DNA of 53,886 nucleotides from Planococcus sp. MSAK28401 (GTDB taxonomy: Bacteria; Bacillota; Bacilli; Bacillales_A; Planococcaceae): positions 1 through 53,886 of the forward strand of contig NZ_JAAMTH010000008.1 of NCBI RefSeq assembly GCF_018283455.1, in the 5' to 3' direction. Every line of letters begins with the position of its first letter. Within the stretch, counting starts at the first letter, position 1. Under the pieces are notes generated by a model. It saw only the letters and a list, made by a program, of their open reading frames with translations, had not been told where the DNA came from and made no database searches. The position numbers and the translations under genes are program-made. Positions 51,389 through 53,886 of this stretch are shown here, in pieces.

Positions 51389-52319
51389 CTAGTTTGAGAA
51401 GCATTTTTTCTTTTTCAGCCGCCAATTCTTCTGGCGAAAGTGTTTCTCCTGTTTCCTGTGCTTCATCTTGTGTCTTCGCTTGATGAAGCCAATCCGGTAC
51501 CATTTCCGTTCTGACTGGCTTACGAGTCGGTTGCGTTTGGATCCCGAGCCATTTCTTTTTGTCTTCTACAGCCTTTGTTAGCCGTGCGGTAATGCTTTTG
51601 ATACGTCCGGGTGTGCGTTCGAGCGAGTATTGCAAGGCATCAGCGTATTGATGCAGCGTCAATACCTCTTGATGAGCGAAGTAATGATTCGCCACATCTT
51701 GAACCTCAATAGCGTCATCCATCAATCGTTCTTTGTTTTTGATCAAGACCTGCACAATCACTTCCGGAAGATCAGTTTTCTCTCTCAGTTGATTGATCTT
51801 TATTTCAGTCTCACTAAAATCAGTCTTGTTAAGGTCAGTATCATTAGTGTTAAAATTTTTAACTTCTTGAAGTAAAGAATTTTGATTTCTTGAAGTTAAA
51901 TATTTTAACTTCTGTTGTGCCCCAAGGGTTTCAGGCTCTTTTTCAGGTTCTTCTATCTGCTTCACATCCGAGATTTCCGCCACGGGTTTGAGCAAATACA
52001 GCCGATTGGATTGCGACAATCCCATGCGTTTTTCTTCTAACAATTCAGCTTGATGCAACTCTTTTTTGATTTTGATAACGGTCGGTTTGCTGCAATTCAG
52101 GATGTCGGATAATTGCTGGTTCCCGTACAAAAAGTAAATGTTCCCTTCCTCATCAAACCAATCATTCTTAATCGACAAATCCAAGCGATCTTGTAGAATT
52201 GCAAAGGCAATCTTCGCGTCATTGCTCAGTTTCTTGTAACGCTCGTTGGTGAAAAACACCTTGGGCAGTCGGTAGAATCGCTGCGCAGCCTCTTCTCGTA
52301 TGTTGTACTTTCCAGTCAT
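51369..52319 (-). CDS. repA: RepA_N-family plasmid replication initiator
   Basis: 316 residues. Residues about 12-115 match the RepA_N domain: FYRLPKVFFTNERYKKLSNDAK, ILQDRLDLSIKNDWFDEEGN, CSKPTVIKIKKELHQAELL (a winged helix). The long linker carries the candidate iterons; the C-terminal part is host-specific. These proteins start theta replication at an origin inside their own gene. ATG 52319 with AAGGGG upstream. Expression is probably set by the antisense RNA at 52445. Confidence 0.9.
   Translation of the reverse strand: MTGKYNIREEAAQRFYRLPKVFFTNERYKKLSNDAKIAFAILQDRLDLSIKNDWFDEEGNIYFLYGNQQLSDILNCSKPTVIKIKKELHQAELLEEKRMGLSQSNRLYLLKPVAEISDVKQIEEPEKEPETLGAQQKLKYLTSRNQNSLLQEVKNFNTNDTDLNKTDFSETEIKINQLREKTDLPEVIVQVLIKNKERLMDDAIEVQDVANHYFAHQEVLTLHQYADALQYSLERTPGRIKSITARLTKAVEDKKKWLGIQTQPTRKPVRTEMVPDWLHQAKTQDEAQETGETLSPEELAAEKEKMLLKLAKRKSK
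51850..51913. repeat. Iteron-like cluster inside repA (candidate oriV)
   Basis: TTAACTTC (51860-51867), GAAGTAAA (51870-51877), GAAGTTAA (51893-51900) and TTAACTTC (51906-51913) form two palindromes, ACTTC-TT-GAAGT and GAAGTTAAA...TTTAACTTC. The position, mid-repA in the linker-coding stretch, is where RepA_N plasmids keep their origins. Confidence 0.55.
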
Positions 52320-52353
52320 CTTGCATACCCCTTCCATTCTCTTAGATTCAGTC

Positions 52354-52470
52354 AGAGAAATTTCAAAGGAGTCTCAGCAAATTCAAGCCCCAGTAAGGGA
52401 AAACAGGCTATTCGCTAGGCTTGAATTTATGCTATAATCAAGACAACAAAACATTCTTTGAAATTTCTCT
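52354..52470 (-). promoter_or_regulatory. Alternative pairing in the repA leader
   Basis: AGAGAAATTTCAAAG (52354-52368) is the exact complement of CTTTGAAATTTCTCT (52456-52470), 87 bases away. The latter overlaps the outer stem of the antisense hairpin (52466-52472), so the two folds exclude one another in the repA mRNA. Confidence 0.6.
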
Positions 52471-52536
52471 ACGTGGGAACTCTTTTATTGACGGTCGCCA
52501 AACTACCAATAAAAGAGTTTGTAGAGATTTTTTTAT
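52427..52536 (+). ncRNA. Candidate antisense RNA (copy-number control of repA)
   Basis: An extended -10 promoter (TGCTATAAT, TATAAT at 52433-52438) would start a plus-strand RNA near 52445. The RNA would end at a hairpin: TCTCTAC/GTAGAGA (52466-52472 with 52521-52527) enclosing AACTCTTTTATTG/CAATAAAAGAGTT (52478-52490 with 52507-52519), then seven T. The loop read on the repA mRNA strand is TTTGGCGACC, with a YUNR (UUGGCG) motif as in R1 CopT. That makes an antisense RNA of about 90 nt against the repA leader. Confidence 0.7.
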
Positions 52537-52611
52537 ATATATATAAATTATTTGTATCAGTTTAGCATACTTTTTTCAAACGGGTACGTCTAATTTCGAA
52601 AGGATCTCCCT

Positions 52612-52929
52612 ATGACCCCTAAAAACGAAAAAGACCTTTACATAAAAATCGGTGAAGCTTTAAAAAGCATTCGCAAAGAGAAAAACCTCAAAATCAGCGA
52701 TATTCATGCGATGAGCGAATTCCACAGTTCCACTATTTCTCTGATTGAACGGGGAAAACAGAACGTGTCGATTGGGTGGCTCATCCATTACGCCAACATC
52801 CTGGAAATCGATCCGACGGAGATCTTTTTGCGTGCCTTTAAAGACGATTTTCAAGAAATGCAGCTTCAAAAGATGTACGAACGCTTCGGAACGTATTCCC
52901 CTGAATCCGATAACGATGAAAACTCCTGA
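52612..52929 (+). CDS. XRE-family helix-turn-helix regulator
   Basis: 105 residues; HTH over about residues 12-66 (ALKSIRKEKNLKISDIH, SSTISLIERGKQNVSIGWL). It diverges from repA and probably regulates plasmid genes such as repA, the primase, or transfer. ATG 52612 follows AAAGGA. A terminator ends it directly at the stop. Confidence 0.88.
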   Translation: MTPKNEKDLYIKIGEALKSIRKEKNLKISDIHAMSEFHSSTISLIERGKQNVSIGWLIHYANILEIDPTEIFLRAFKDDFQEMQLQKMYERFGTYSPESDNDENS

Positions 52930-52955
52930 CACTCGGCTCATGCTGAGTGTTTTTT
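52929..52955 (+). terminator. Terminator of the XRE gene
   Basis: ACACTCGGC, TCAT, GCTGAGTGT, then TTTTT; its left arm begins within the stop codon. Confidence 0.85.
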
Positions 52956-53045
52956 AATGCAATCAAAAGAGTGATGGATGGATAACCAATACCTAACCCG
53001 GATAAAAACAGCACGTATACAGATATGTATTGGCAGACTGGACCA

Positions 53046-53886
53046 TTAAGAAGAATTGAAATTTTTACCAGTTATCGGTTCGGATAAGCGCTTTTCAAGG
53101 AACCATTCCACATCGTCAATCAGGTCGTGAACCATACGCTCATTTAAGCGTTCAGACGCCATGACACGGAGCGCTTCCTTGTATCGAACCCGATGGGTTT
53201 GCTGATAACTGAGGGCACACTGAAGAAGCACAGCCACGGAGGTAATTCCGGTCTTTGCTGTACGTCCTTGTCCGATTCGTTTGATGAGGATTTTTTTCGA
53301 CTGTTGGATTAACACATTGAACGAACTCCGTGGAATGCCGACGGCTTCGCAGAGTTCTCGCTGCGTCGTCCAGTTGATCGGTTGATCCAGTGAGGTCTTT
53401 TCTTGAATAAACTGCAGCAGATCCTCTTCCCACTCGTCGTAATGGCTGCGTTTCCGATCTTTGCGTTCTTTTTTAAACTTATACCAGCCACCCATCGGGT
53501 TTTCGATGGCAATCTCCTTGTCACTCCCCCACTCGTTCAAGAGTTCTTGAATATAGTCCTGATGAGCGCCTTTAAAACGTCCCTTGTAGGCGCTTCTGAC
53601 GATTTTCTCGACTTCACTATGCCGAAGGGGCGAAACAAGCCCTGAATTGTACTCATCGAGCAAATCCAGCGTTTCTTCCTTCCCCTTTCCGGCACTGTAG
53701 CAAGCAAGCGCAAGCGTGAACATCAGGTTGTCGCGTCCCAGCTGTCCCGACTGGCCTTTTACGTGGCGTGTCTTCAATAGTTCCTGGAACCAAGCTGTCT
53801 GTGTTGGATCGTGTTCTGATGATTCATCGGCTACAACAAACAGTCCCCTCCCCCGGTCGTCGTCCTGGCGCTTCGACCAAGCAATC
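53046..53886 (-). CDS. Primase/polymerase-type replication protein, C-terminal part (joins to base 671..1)
   Basis: The remaining 280 codons of the protein starting at 671, in the same frame across the junction (…DFGS + LIAWSKRQDDD…). The segment HVKGQSGQLGRDNLMFTLAL (about residues 260-280 of the whole) and EKIVRSAYKG look like the PriCT_1 primase C-terminal domain; the end has a helix-turn-helix-like stretch TTQRELCEAVGIPRSSFNVL. Stop at 53046-53048. It lies convergent to the XRE gene. Confidence 0.8.
   Translation of the reverse strand, partial: IAWSKRQDDDRGRGLFVVADESSEHDPTQTAWFQELLKTRHVKGQSGQLGRDNLMFTLALACYSAGKGKEETLDLLDEYNSGLVSPLRHSEVEKIVRSAYKGRFKGAHQDYIQELLNEWGSDKEIAIENPMGGWYKFKKERKDRKRSHYDEWEEDLLQFIQEKTSLDQPINWTTQRELCEAVGIPRSSFNVLIQQSKKILIKRIGQGRTAKTGITSVAVLLQCALSYQQTHRVRYKEALRVMASERLNERMVHDLIDDVEWFLEKRLSEPITGKNFNSS

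Overview
The window reads as a complete circular conjugative plasmid of a low-GC Gram-positive bacterium (Bacillales; the gene style fits Planococcaceae such as Planococcus, but that is inference). The two ends join in frame inside one minus-strand primase-like gene: codons run from 671 down to 1 and continue from 53886 down to 53046 without a stop, giving a 503-residue protein. The start point is therefore only where the circle was cut.

Replication and partition (about 51.4-53.9 kb and 0-3.2 kb): a RepA_N-type initiator with a candidate antisense RNA over its leader and candidate iterons inside its coding region, a small XRE regulator, the primase gene cut by the window ends, two large arrays of a 53-bp repeat, and a parA / ribbon-helix-helix partition operon whose terminator carries the same binding-site sequence.

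Mobilisation (3.5-12.1 kb): two small coiled-coil genes diverge from a MOBQ-type relaxase, with an oriT-like region between them. Then come a VirD4-type coupling protein, a small unknown gene, an LtrC/ArdC-like antirestriction-metallopeptidase protein and a RadC-like protein. A structured element of about 150 nt occurs twice (3258-3405 and 11128-11275), ungapped and with a compensatory base-pair change, each copy followed by a terminator. A second, 245-nt foldable region lies just before radC.

Accessory cargo (12.3-31.8 kb): YolD-like and DUF5348-like genes and a GNAT; a minus-strand operon of CopC, CopD, DsbA-like, DsbB-like and ResA-like proteins (copper and thiol chemistry at the cell surface); cadCA with its operator; a CwlO/EnvC-like M23 hydrolase; a membrane-anchored amylase-like protein that has lost its catalytic acids; two CDF exporters, a methyltransferase, a VanZ-like protein, a ZIP transporter, an ACR3/BASS-type transporter and a SHOCT protein. 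Several decayed genes lie between them. Heavy-metal resistance is the main theme.

Defence-like island (32.2-41.8 kb, partly very AT-rich): an unrecognised 554-residue protein with two C-terminal membrane segments, a serine recombinase, a DUF2971 protein and a complete type I restriction-modification system (hsdM-hsdS-hsdR).

Conjugation operon (minus strand, 51.2 kb down to 42.5 kb): pilin-like protein, a VirB3-like membrane protein with a possible VirB4-N domain, VirB4 ATPase, a two-domain wall hydrolase, a VirB8-like protein, a small membrane protein, a VirB6/TrbL-like protein, a lipoprotein, and, unexpectedly, a protein resembling EssB/YukC of type VII secretion, ending with an AbrB-type regulator. 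Together with the relaxase and coupling protein this makes a plausibly self-transmissible plasmid.
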